From positions 1 to 5,042 of the forward strand of contig CALLJI010000038.1 of assembly GCA_938091475.1 (NCBI GenBank): a stretch of DNA of 5,042 bases. Reading direction: 5' to 3'. Below the pieces are notes generated by a model that did no database searches, had not been told where the DNA came from, and worked only from the letters and a program-made list of their open reading frames with translations. Position 1 is the stretch's first letter. Each line of letters begins with the position of its first letter. The stretch is from an uncultured Caldimicrobium sp. (GTDB lineage Bacteria > Desulfobacterota > Thermodesulfobacteria > Thermodesulfobacteriales > Thermodesulfobacteriaceae). Below are positions 1 through 4,991 of the stretch, in pieces. Position numbers and translations under genes: made by a program.

Positions 1-433
1 TCCTTTGGTGCAGGAACAGGTCTTTCAGGAAGCGGAAGAGCTGGGTATCCCCTGCAATGTGGTGGATAAACCAGAATTTTGCTCCTTCATAGTACCCTCA
101 ACTATTCAAAGGGGAGATTTAACTATAGCTATTTCTACAAGTGGAGCAAGTCCTGCTGTAGCAAGAAGGATAAGAGAAATCCTTGAGGAGATCTTTGGCC
201 AGGAGTACGAAAGTTATCTCCAATTAATGAGAAAGATTCGAGAAGCCATCTTAAAAAGCCCTTTACCCCCTGAAGAAAAAGAAAAAAAACTTCAAATTTT
301 TGCCTTAGCCCCTCTTCCTGAATATATAAAAAATGGTTATGTGGAACTCCTTGAAGCCATCCTCACCAAAGAAAATTTAAAGGATCTTATTCCAGAGCTT
401 GATGAGATTACTTTTTTAAAATATCACAGTTAA
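1..433 (+). CDS. Precorrin-2 dehydrogenase / siroheme synthase (Met8/CysG N-terminal type), 5' partial
   Basis: This is the C-terminal part (143 codons visible) of an enzyme of the Met8p/SirC/CysG-N family. The family oxidises precorrin-2 to sirohydrochlorin with NAD and, in bifunctional members, inserts iron to make siroheme, the cofactor of sulfite and nitrite reductases. Family hallmarks are seen directly: a stretch reading NVVDKPEFCSFIVPS, then GDLTIAISTSGASPAVARR, the conserved end of the Rossmann domain, followed by a helical dimerisation/chelatase-like tail rich in Glu and Lys. Full-length proteins are usually about 200-220 residues, so roughly 65-75 N-terminal residues, including the glycine-rich NAD loop, lie off the window. 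The frame is open to the window edge (a Pro codon at 2-4), so the TTG at 5-7 is an internal Leu codon, not a start. The stop is TAA at 431-433. Whether it also chelates iron cannot be told from this part. The next gene converges on it. Confidence 0.9.
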   Translation, partial: PLVQEQVFQEAEELGIPCNVVDKPEFCSFIVPSTIQRGDLTIAISTSGASPAVARRIREILEEIFGQEYESYLQLMRKIREAILKSPLPPEEKEKKLQIFALAPLPEYIKNGYVELLEAILTKENLKDLIPELDEITFLKYHS

Positions 434-483
434 TTTTATGAAGGTTTGGTATCCCTGCCCTGGCCAAAGGTTCTAATCATTAA

Positions 484-502
484 GACAAGGCAAGAATTGT
501 CC
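484..502 (+). repeat. Decayed palindromic repeat unit
   Basis: GACAA (484-488) can pair with TTGTC (497-501) across an 8-nt loop. The right half, CAAGAATTGTCC, resembles the right half of the well-formed unit at 4759-4782 (CAAGAATTGCCC). I read it as an old, eroded member of the same family. A T5 run follows (504-508), so it might also act as a weak terminator for the upstream gene. Confidence 0.3.
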
Positions 503-513
503 ATTTTTAAACT

Positions 514-538
514 GTAGGGGCTGGGCTTGCGGGTGCCC
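514..538 (+). repeat. REP-like unit A (GTAG head, cttgc loop, unpaired core)
   Basis: The unit starts GTAGGGGC and ends GCCC. The outer GGGC/GCCC arms pair, but the inner arms (TGGG and GGGT around the central CTTGC) are not complementary, unlike nearly every other unit in the window. It looks like a chimera of two core types. Its near copy, in reverse orientation, is at 4204-4228. Confidence 0.65.
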
Positions 539-547
539 AATGATTTT

Positions 548-572
548 GTAGGGGCACGGCACCGCCGTGCCC
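548..572 (+). repeat. REP-like unit B (GTAG head, CACGGC core)
   Basis: GTAG at 548-551 is followed by a perfect 9-bp stem, GGGCACGGC (552-560) with GCCGTGCCC (564-572), and a 3-nt loop ACC. The same hairpin occurs in reverse orientation at 4166-4190. A T5 run at 579-583 lies 6 nt past the stem, so the hairpin might weakly terminate plus-strand transcripts. Confidence 0.8.
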
Positions 573-595
573 AAAAGATTTTTAAAACCCTAATT

Positions 596-620
596 GGGCA
601 GCCGCAAGGGCTGTCCCTAC
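596..620 (-). repeat. REP-like unit C (reverse orientation, CAGCC core)
   Basis: GGGCAGCC (596-603) pairs with GGCTGTCCC (609-617) with one bulged T, and the unit ends in CTAC (617-620), the complement of the GTAG head. Read on the minus strand it has the CTTGC loop seen in units at 4135, 4582 and 4799. It is the first hairpin downstream of the NUDIX stop codon on that strand. Confidence 0.75.
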
Positions 621-648
621 AAAATTTAAAAAATTTTGGAATAAAACC

Positions 649-1206
649 TTATTCCTGAGCTTTTCTCTCTTTGTAAAGTTTCCAGAGATATCTGAATATA
701 GAGCTGAATATTTCAGGTGTCTCTTCAAGAAGTTTTTCTAATTCAGAAAGGCTATAAAACCTGCCTTCAGCTATCTCTACTGGATTAGGTTTTGGATTTT
801 TATGGGTCACTCCTACAAATAAGGTTGTACATTCCCATTGTGTTTCAGGACAGGGAGGAACTTGCAAAATTTCTTCCAATTTAACTCTTAGTCCCAACTC
901 TTCCATAAGCTCTCTTTTGGCAGCAGAAAAGAGAGCTTCTCCAGGGCCTACATGCCCAGAGGCTGAGGAGCTCCAAAGTCCTGGGTTTTCCTCTCGATCA
1001 TAGGACCTTTTTTGTAAATAAATTTCTCCCTTTGGATTAAAAAGAAAGATGTGCACTGCCTTGTGATACAAACCCTTAGCATGCACCTCTCCTCGAGAGA
1101 GAATCCCTACACTCATACATTTTTCATCAACTACTTCAAGAGGCTCTCTATTTATGTCCTCAGCACTCTCTTTAGCCCTTCTTCCTATTCTTTTAACCTT
1201 TTCCAT
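649..1206 (-). CDS. NUDIX hydrolase (YfcD / IPP-isomerase-like subgroup)
   Basis: This 185-residue protein has a perfect NUDIX box (GX5EX7REUXEEXGU) at residues 84-106: Gly84, Glu90, Arg98-Glu99, Glu102-Glu103, Gly105-Leu106. The box builds the divalent-metal site for cleaving nucleoside-diphosphate-linked substrates. The lead-in (HKAVHIFLFNPKGEIYLQKRS, about 48-68) and the PGLW motif (75-78) match the YfcD/isopentenyl-diphosphate-isomerase-like branch. The isomerase active-site Cys is absent: the equivalent stretch reads SSSASGH, so a hydrolase is more likely. The substrate is unknown. The first ~22 residues are charged and look like an extension ahead of the domain. The ATG at 1204-1206 is chosen because it lies 5 nt after the lon stop with an AGGGA motif overlapping that stop, although the spacing is short. 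The cytosolic protein is the last gene of the operon. Confidence 0.88.
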   Translation of the reverse strand: MEKVKRIGRRAKESAEDINREPLEVVDEKCMSVGILSRGEVHAKGLYHKAVHIFLFNPKGEIYLQKRSYDREENPGLWSSSASGHVGPGEALFSAAKRELMEELGLRVKLEEILQVPPCPETQWECTTLFVGVTHKNPKPNPVEIAEGRFYSLSELEKLLEETPEIFSSIFRYLWKLYKERKAQE

Positions 1207-1211
1207 ATTCC

Positions 1212-3575
1212 CTACTTTATTGCGAGTTTTATAATTTCATCCAAATGTGAAGCTTTTATAAAAGTTATCTGAGATCGAAGATCTTCCGGAATTTCCTGCA
1301 GGTCTTTTTCATTAGCTTTAGGAATGATCACCTTAGTGATACCCTTTCTCAAGGCTGCCAAGGCTTTCTCCTTAATTCCACCTACAGGTAAAACCCTTCC
1401 CCTGAGGGTAATCTCCCCAGTCATAGCATATTCCTTTGAGACAGGTCTCTTAGTTAAAGCAGAGATGATAGAAGTAGCTATGGTTACTCCGGCACTTGGC
1501 CCATCCTTAGGAATAGCTCCTGCAGGTACATGAATATGAAGATCATATTTGGTATGAAATTTGGGATCTATTCCCAGTTCACTGTGCCTTGAGCGAATGT
1601 AAGATAGAGCAGCTTGAGCACTCTCTTTCATAACCTCTCCCAAAGATCCTGTGAGAATAAGATTACCCTTCCCTGGCATAACCGCTGTCTCAACATAAAG
1701 CACTTCTCCTCCATTGGGAGTCCAAGCTAAGCCGGTTGCCACTCCTACCTCATCCTCAGTAAGACGAAGATCTTCTATGAATTCTGGAGGTCCAAGATAG
1801 TTATGTAAATTTTCTATGGTAATCTCAAAAGGCCCTTTTTCCCTCTCTGCAATTTTTCTAACAATTTTTCTACTAAGCGCTGCAAGCTTTCTTTCAAGCT
1901 CTCTTACCCCAGATTCAGAGGTATATTCTTCTATTACTTTTAGAATAACTTCATCCCTTAGGGTAAAATCTTTCTTTTTGAGACCATGCTCTTTAATAAG
2001 CTTTGGCAGAAGATATTTTTTGGCTATCTCTAACTTTTCTTTGAAGGTATACCCGGAAAGATAGATAACCTCCATTCTATCAAGAAGAACCCTTGGGATG
2101 GGCTCAATCATATTGGCAGTAGCAATAAAGAGTACCTTAGAGAGATCATAGGGCACATCTAAGTAATGATCTACAAATTCTTTGTTTTGTTCTGGATCCA
2201 AAACTTCAAGCAGGGCTGCCGCTGGATCTCCCTGAAAGGAAATACAAAGCTTATCAATTTCATCCAAAAGAAAAACTGGATTATTCACACCTGCTTGTTT
2301 AATTCCTTGTATAATTCTCCCAGGAAGGGCACCCACATAGGTTCTTCTATGCCCTCTAATCTCTGCTTCATCTCTAACCCCTCCTAAGGCAACCCTAACA
2401 AATTTTCTTCCAAGGGCTCTCGAAATAGATTTTCCAAGACTGGTTTTTCCAACACCCGGTGGTCCAACAAAACATAAAATAGCTCCTTTAGCCTGGGGAT
2501 TGATCTTTTTAACTGCCAAAAATTCTAACAACCTCTCTTTAACCTTTTCTAAATCATAATGATCCTCATCTAAAACCTTTTTAACTTCCTTTAAATCTAA
2601 ATTATCTTTGGTGGAGACGCTCCAGGGCAATTCAATTAACCATTCTAAATAGTTTCTGATCACGGTGGCTTCTGCTGACTCTGGATGCATTATCTCTAAG
2701 CGCCTGAGCTGGCGAAGAGCTTCTTCTTCTACTTTTTTTGGCATCTTCGCCTTTTTAATTTTTTTCCTAAGCTCCCTAATTTCTGATTCTACATCCTCCT
2801 CTTCTCCTAACTCTCTTTTTATAGCTCTTAGTTGTTGCCTCAAGAAATATTCCCTTTGAGATCTACCCATTTCCTCTTGAGCTTCACTTTGTATTTTGTT
2901 CTGCAGGGTAGTTATCTCAATTTCTTGCAGCAAAATTTTTGAAATCTTCTTAAGTCTCTCTACACCCTCTAAGGTTTCAAGTAGATCCTGAGCTGTAGGG
3001 ACTCTTAACTTTAAATATGAAACTACGAGATCAGAAAGCCGTCCTGGTTCTTCTATGGATTGAATAACATGTGCAATCTCTGGATTAAGAATATTCTTGA
3101 GGTTTAGAAGTTTTTCTATATTCTCTTTAACAGAGCGCATCAGAGCCTCGATCTCAGGGGTAATAACTTCTGGCTCGCGCTCTTTGCAAGGCTCTATCTC
3201 TACTTCAAAAAAGGGTTCGCTTTTAAGAAAATTCTTTATTTCAACTCTTGAGAGCACTTGAACTATAGTTTTTTTTCTATTTTCAGAGAGATTAATACTC
3301 TTTAATATCAAGGCTATAGTCCCAATTTTGTATAAATCCTTTTCTTGGGGATTCTCAAGGCGAGCATTCTTTTGGGTTACTAAAATAATCAGTTTTTCTC
3401 TATTTTGGGCTTCCTCAATAGCCTTTAGTGACTTAGTCCTTCCCACAAAAAGAGGAACCACCATTGAAGGAAAAAGCACCATATCTCTAACAGCCATCAT
3501 TGGTAAAACTTCAGGCACATCAATAATTTCACCTTCTTGAATTTCGGAAAAATTTAATTCTAACTCCTGTGACAT
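1212..3575 (-). CDS. lon: ATP-dependent protease LonA
   Basis: This complete 787-residue LonA is of typical bacterial length. It is a cytosolic hexameric AAA+ serine protease that degrades misfolded and specific regulatory proteins. Domains in order: LON N-terminal substrate domain (about 21-215); helical/coiled-coil linker (about 218-310); AAA+ module with Walker A GPPGVGKT (371-378), Walker B VFLLDEID (434-441), sensor-1 region ATAN (485-488), LLDR (497-500) carrying the likely arginine finger, and sensor-2 GVRELER (556-562); and the C-terminal protease domain. In the last, PKDGPSAG gives catalytic Ser694 and GGIKEK gives Lys737, the 43-residue spacing of E. coli Ser679/Lys722. No transmembrane segment interrupts the AAA+ module, so this is LonA and not LonB. 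The start is fixed by a strong Shine-Dalgarno sequence 5 nt upstream. It follows the small gene by 1 nt and precedes the NUDIX gene by 5 nt, so the three are probably co-transcribed. I see no CIRCE operator or clear heat-shock promoter. Confidence 0.98.
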   Translation of the reverse strand: MSQELELNFSEIQEGEIIDVPEVLPMMAVRDMVLFPSMVVPLFVGRTKSLKAIEEAQNREKLIILVTQKNARLENPQEKDLYKIGTIALILKSINLSENRKKTIVQVLSRVEIKNFLKSEPFFEVEIEPCKEREPEVITPEIEALMRSVKENIEKLLNLKNILNPEIAHVIQSIEEPGRLSDLVVSYLKLRVPTAQDLLETLEGVERLKKISKILLQEIEITTLQNKIQSEAQEEMGRSQREYFLRQQLRAIKRELGEEEDVESEIRELRKKIKKAKMPKKVEEEALRQLRRLEIMHPESAEATVIRNYLEWLIELPWSVSTKDNLDLKEVKKVLDEDHYDLEKVKERLLEFLAVKKINPQAKGAILCFVGPPGVGKTSLGKSISRALGRKFVRVALGGVRDEAEIRGHRRTYVGALPGRIIQGIKQAGVNNPVFLLDEIDKLCISFQGDPAAALLEVLDPEQNKEFVDHYLDVPYDLSKVLFIATANMIEPIPRVLLDRMEVIYLSGYTFKEKLEIAKKYLLPKLIKEHGLKKKDFTLRDEVILKVIEEYTSESGVRELERKLAALSRKIVRKIAEREKGPFEITIENLHNYLGPPEFIEDLRLTEDEVGVATGLAWTPNGGEVLYVETAVMPGKGNLILTGSLGEVMKESAQAALSYIRSRHSELGIDPKFHTKYDLHIHVPAGAIPKDGPSAGVTIATSIISALTKRPVSKEYAMTGEITLRGRVLPVGGIKEKALAALRKGITKVIIPKANEKDLQEIPEDLRSQITFIKASHLDEIIKLAIK

Positions 3576-3576
3576 T

Positions 3577-3879
3577 TTAACTCCTTTCTAAAATAAATTT
3601 TTTAAAAAAACTTCTCCATTCTCCTTTCAATTCGTAATAGGTATGATTCCTATGTTTAAGCACTCTACCTTTTCTTACAAAGGTAGCTTGCACCCTCTCA
3701 ATTATACCTAAATTTACTAACAATTTAAGTCCTTCCATAGTATCTTTCAAGTCCATCCTCAGTCTTCTTGAAATAAATTTAGCGCAGTCTGGCTCGTGAT
3801 AATAAAGATCTTTGAGAATAAGTTTTTCCCTTTCTTGAAGTAGTTCATAAAAGAGCTTCTTGCGCTCCCAATCAGACAT
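3577..3879 (-). CDS. Small winged-helix-like protein upstream of lon
   Basis: This is a 100-residue basic protein with no signal peptide or membrane segment. I do not recognise it with certainty. The pattern suggests a winged helix-turn-helix: helix ~5-26, helix at about 31-40 ([10 protein letters not shown]), candidate recognition helix 43-57 ([15 protein letters not shown]), then GIIERV and a possible beta wing at 62-84 ending HRNHTYYEL. This is the arrangement of small MarR/ArsR-like or DUF2250-like domains; the family name is a guess. The two Cys/His-containing patches do not form an obvious zinc site. The ATG start at 3877-3879 has only a weak upstream purine stretch. The stop TAA (3577-3579) is 1 nt from the lon ATG, so its product is made in step with Lon. 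Possible roles are autoregulation of the operon or acting as a Lon adaptor or substrate; neither is shown by the sequence. Confidence 0.7.
   Translation of the reverse strand: MSDWERKKLFYELLQEREKLILKDLYYHEPDCAKFISRRLRMDLKDTMEGLKLLVNLGIIERVQATFVRKGRVLKHRNHTYYELKGEWRSFFKKFILERS
3581..3586 (-). promoter_or_regulatory. Ribosome binding site of lon, inside the preceding gene
   Basis: On the minus strand AAGGAG lies 5 nt before the lon ATG and within the last codons (Glu-Arg-Ser-stop) of the upstream small gene. Ribosomes ending the small protein therefore finish on top of the lon initiation site, the usual arrangement for translational coupling. Confidence 0.85.
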
Positions 3880-4083
3880 CTCTTTAACCCTAAGCTTTTT
3901 TAGATCTCCCTGGCAAGAATTTTTGTTTAAATTAAAAATGAAAGCCCTTTTAAGACCATTTTTGATACCTATAAGGATATTTTAGTACCAAAGCATTTAG
4001 GGAAGTGTGGAGCAGGGGTTGTCCCTGCATAAGCTAAATTTATAACATAACATTAAAATTCCATTTTGAAAGGTCACAAGGAA
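3880..4083. other. Upstream region of the lon operon, no convincing promoter
   Basis: This AT-rich segment lies ahead of the minus-strand operon. The best minus-strand -35-like element is TTGCCA (3916-3911), but the hexamer at proper spacing (TTAGGG or TAGGGT) is a poor -10. No CIRCE (TTAGCACTC-N9-GAGTGCTAA) or CTTGAA-type heat-shock promoter is visible. Near 3963-3980 there is an imperfect dyad, GATACC-TATAA-GGATAT, which might be an operator. At 4012-4028 GCAGGG and CCCTGC form a 6-bp hairpin with a 5-nt loop, probably an eroded outlier of the neighbouring array. Confidence 0.4.
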
Positions 4084-4105
4084 GGGGCAAGGCTTGACCT
4101 TGCCC
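4084..4105 (+). repeat. REP-like hairpin, CAAGG core, no GTAG head
   Basis: GGGCAAGG (4085-4092) pairs perfectly with CCTTGCCC (4098-4105) around a CTTGA loop. The head reads GAAG instead of GTAG. It is the outermost well-formed member on the lon-operon side. Confidence 0.7.
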
Positions 4106-4134
4106 AAGAGTCTTTTCTGCAGAAAAATTAATTT

Positions 4135-4228
4135 GTAGGACCAGCCCTTGCGGCTGCCTAATTCTGGGCACGGCGGTGCCGTGCCCCTACAAAAAATCAT
4201 TTCGGGCACCCGCAAGCCCTGTCCCTAC
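4135..4228 (-). repeat. Right copy of three-hairpin composite flanking the lon operon
   Basis: Three hairpins form this copy. The first is 4135-4159 (GTAG head on the plus strand, CAGCC-CTTGC-GGCTG). The second is 4166-4190 (GGGCACGGC paired with GCCGTGCCC, CTAC end). The third is 4204-4228 (mismatched core, CTAC end). Its reverse complement matches 514-620 unit by unit, including the ATGATTTT-type linker. The two copies face each other across the NUDIX-lon-small gene block. Confidence 0.8.
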
Positions 4229-4236
4229 AATTTTAT

Positions 4237-4361
4237 GGGGGTGATTCGTGAATCGCCCCTACCACTGGGCTGGGGCAAGCCCAGCCCCTACACATTTGTG
4301 GGCGGTTCGTGAACCGCCCCTACGCCTAAAATCTTTTGGGCACGACATGTCGTGTTCCTAC
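4237..4361 (-). repeat. Block of four reverse-oriented REP-like hairpins
   Basis: All four end in CTAC on the plus strand, although the last is preceded by TTC and not CCC. Unit 4237-4262 has GATTC/GAATC with near-paired G-rich arms. Unit 4267-4291 has GGGCTGGG paired with CCCAGCCC around GCAAG. Unit 4300-4323 has GGGCGGTTC paired with GAACCGCCC around a 2-nt centre. Unit 4338-4361 contains the 14-nt perfect palindrome CACGACATGTCGTG (4341-4354). After this block the orientation of the array reverses. Confidence 0.8.
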
Positions 4362-4396
4362 ATTTTTAAATTTTTAGGAAATCAAAAGAATTTGTG

Positions 4397-4611
4397 GGGA
4401 CACAGCATGCTGTGCCCAAAGAATTAAAATGGTAGCCGCAGGCTTTAGCCTGCGAGAAAACTTGTAGGGGCAAATCACGATTTGCCCCAAAGAATATAAA
4501 AAAGTAGGGGCTCAGCATGCTGAGCCCAAAGAATTAGAAAAGTAGGGGCAATTCTTGAATTGCCCAGAAATTCCAAAAACCGTAGGGGCAGCCCTTGCGG
4601 CTGCCTAATCT
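4397..4611 (+). repeat. Tandem duplication, copy 1 (six hairpins)
   Basis: This is the first of two adjacent copies of a ~216-bp block. Hairpins in order: CACAGCATGCTGTG (4401-4414, whose head begins GTGG at 4394); GTAG-headed CGCAGGCT/AGCCTGCG (4432-4456); GGGGCAAATC/GATTTGCCCC (4464-4488); the 20-nt palindrome GGGCTCAGCATGCTGAGCCC (4508-4527); GGGCAATTC-TT-GAATTGCCC (4546-4565); and GGCAGCC-CTTGC-GGCTGCC (4587-4605). Linkers such as CCCAAAGAATTA recur between units. Confidence 0.85.
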
Positions 4612-4829
4612 GGGCACAGCATGCTGTGCCTAAGGAATTAAAAAATGGTAGCCGCAGGCTTTAGCCTGCGAGAAAACTTATAAGGGCGAATCACGATTTG
4701 CCCAAAGGATTTAAAAATTCGTAGGGGCTCAGCATGCTGAGCCCAAAGAATTAGAAAAGTAGGGGCAATTCAAGAATTGCCCAGAAATTCCAAAAACCGT
4801 GGGGGCAGCCCTTGCGGCTACCCAGAATT
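4612..4829 (+). repeat. Tandem duplication, copy 2 (six hairpins)
   Basis: It carries the same six hairpins in the same order as copy 1, offset by 215-217 nt. They are the 18-nt palindrome at 4613-4630; CGCAGGCT/AGCCTGCG (4653-4670); GGGCGAATC/GATTTGCCC (4684-4703, head eroded to ATAAGGGC); GGGCTCAGCATGCTGAGCCC (4725-4744); GGGCAATTC-AA-GAATTGCCC (4763-4782); and the CAGCC-CTTGC-GGCTA unit (4799-4823). By eye about 20 positions differ from copy 1, mostly around 4676-4720. The centre of the fifth hairpin is inverted relative to copy 1. Confidence 0.85.
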
Positions 4830-4854
4830 GGGCACGGCAATTCCGAACCCCCTA
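4830..4854 (+). repeat. Eroded terminal hairpin of the array
   Basis: It begins GGGCACGGCA, like the first unit of the duplicated block, and ends CCCCCTA. GGG-CGG (4830-4837) can pair with CCG-CCC (4843-4850) with a 2-nt mismatch in the stem. It sits where a third copy of the tandem block would start, and marks the right edge of the array. Confidence 0.45.
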
Positions 4855-4918
4855 AATTTAAATATTTTAGGCATGGCTGGGCAGAGCACTAGAAATTATG
4901 TAACATTCTTCACTTAAA

Positions 4919-4946
4919 TTGTGAAAAAATTTTTTTGGTTTATATT
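4919..4946 (+). promoter_or_regulatory. Candidate sigma70-type promoter for the FmdB-like gene
   Basis: TTGTGA (4919-4924; 4 of 6 consensus) and TATATT (4941-4946; 5 of 6) are separated by 16 nt in an AT-rich stretch, about 45 nt before the ATG. The site lies just outside the hairpin array. AT-rich DNA makes chance matches common, so this is a candidate only. Confidence 0.4.
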
Positions 4947-4976
4947 TATTTTTCTAATTCGGCTGATTTAATTTAC

Positions 4977-4985
4977 GGGGGGTAG
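4977..4985 (+). promoter_or_regulatory. Ribosome binding site of the FmdB-like gene
   Basis: GGGGGGTAG lies 6 nt upstream of the ATG at 4992. It is G-rich instead of the usual AGGAGG, but it can still pair with the pyrimidine-rich end of 16S rRNA, and it supports this start. Confidence 0.5.
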
Positions 4986-4991
4986 ATAAAT

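Larger units (their letters stand above)
514..620 (+). repeat. Left copy of three-hairpin composite flanking the lon operon
   Basis: Units A, B and C together form a composite whose reverse complement is at 4135-4228. The order of units, their relative orientations and part of the linker (ATGATTTT between A and B) are all conserved. The copies differ mainly in the B-C linker (about 23 nt here, about 7 nt on the right). The pair brackets the whole minus-strand operon as a widely spaced inverted repeat. Confidence 0.8.
434..648. other. Convergent intergenic region with hairpin repeats
   Basis: This 215-bp gap lies between the converging siroheme-pathway gene and the NUDIX gene. It holds no ORF I would support. 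It contains one decayed and three well-formed GTAG-type palindromes (listed separately) and, at 621-637, an AT-only inverted repeat (AAAATTT / AAATTTT) just past the NUDIX stop. The hairpins could end transcription from both sides, but none is followed by a clean T-tract, so I do not call a classical intrinsic terminator. Confidence 0.7.
4084..4854. repeat. Array of about 20 REP-like hairpins with constant arms and variable cores
   Basis: About 770 bp are packed with 20-25-nt palindromes spaced mostly 32-41 nt apart by short A-rich linkers. The common form is GTAGGGGC-core-GCCC(C), or its complement ending CCCCTAC. Cores include CAAGG, CAGCC, CACGGC, CGATTC, CTGGG, CGGTTC, CACGACATG, CACAGCATG, CAAATC, CTCAGCATG and CAATTC, nearly always with the exactly complementary second half. 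A GTAG tetranucleotide next to an imperfect palindrome is the known signature of REP elements acted on by RAYT (TnpA_REP) transposases; membership in that class is inferred. No transposase or cas gene is in the window. The array sits in the gap between divergent genes. The units are broken down in the entries below. Confidence 0.85.

Noticed and set aside
5..433. TTG at position 5 as the real start of the siroheme-pathway gene
   Set aside because: The frame stays open to the window edge and the family's NAD-binding N-terminal part is missing, so the gene begins outside the window.
552..583. Classical intrinsic terminator after the siroheme-pathway gene
   Set aside because: The stem is strong, but the T5 run begins 6 nt past it and the gene's stop is more than 110 nt upstream. 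It may slow polymerase but is not a clean terminator.
649..1206. Isopentenyl-diphosphate delta-isomerase
   Set aside because: The NUDIX box and flanks resemble that branch, but the catalytic Cys motif is replaced by a Ser/Ala-rich stretch, so a hydrolase call is safer.
3880..3990. Heat-shock promoter or CIRCE operator for the lon operon
   Set aside because: I searched by eye on the minus strand for CTTGAA/CCCCAT-type and TTAGCACTC inverted-repeat motifs and found none.
3997..4215. 72-codon minus-strand open frame
   Set aside because: It runs through the hairpin repeats and their linkers, has Cys/Pro-rich low-information content from the GC-rich palindromes, and lacks a credible ribosome binding site or family resemblance.
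514..4228. The lon block as a composite transposon with terminal inverted repeats
   Set aside because: The flanking repeats are hairpin composites of a family that is abundant nearby, there is no transposase inside, no target duplication is visible, and lon is a housekeeping gene.
4394..4823. CRISPR-like regular spacing (about 38-40 nt)
   Set aside because: The constant parts are only short edges of each hairpin, the variable parts are palindromic cores and not unique spacers, unit orientation changes, and no cas gene is visible.
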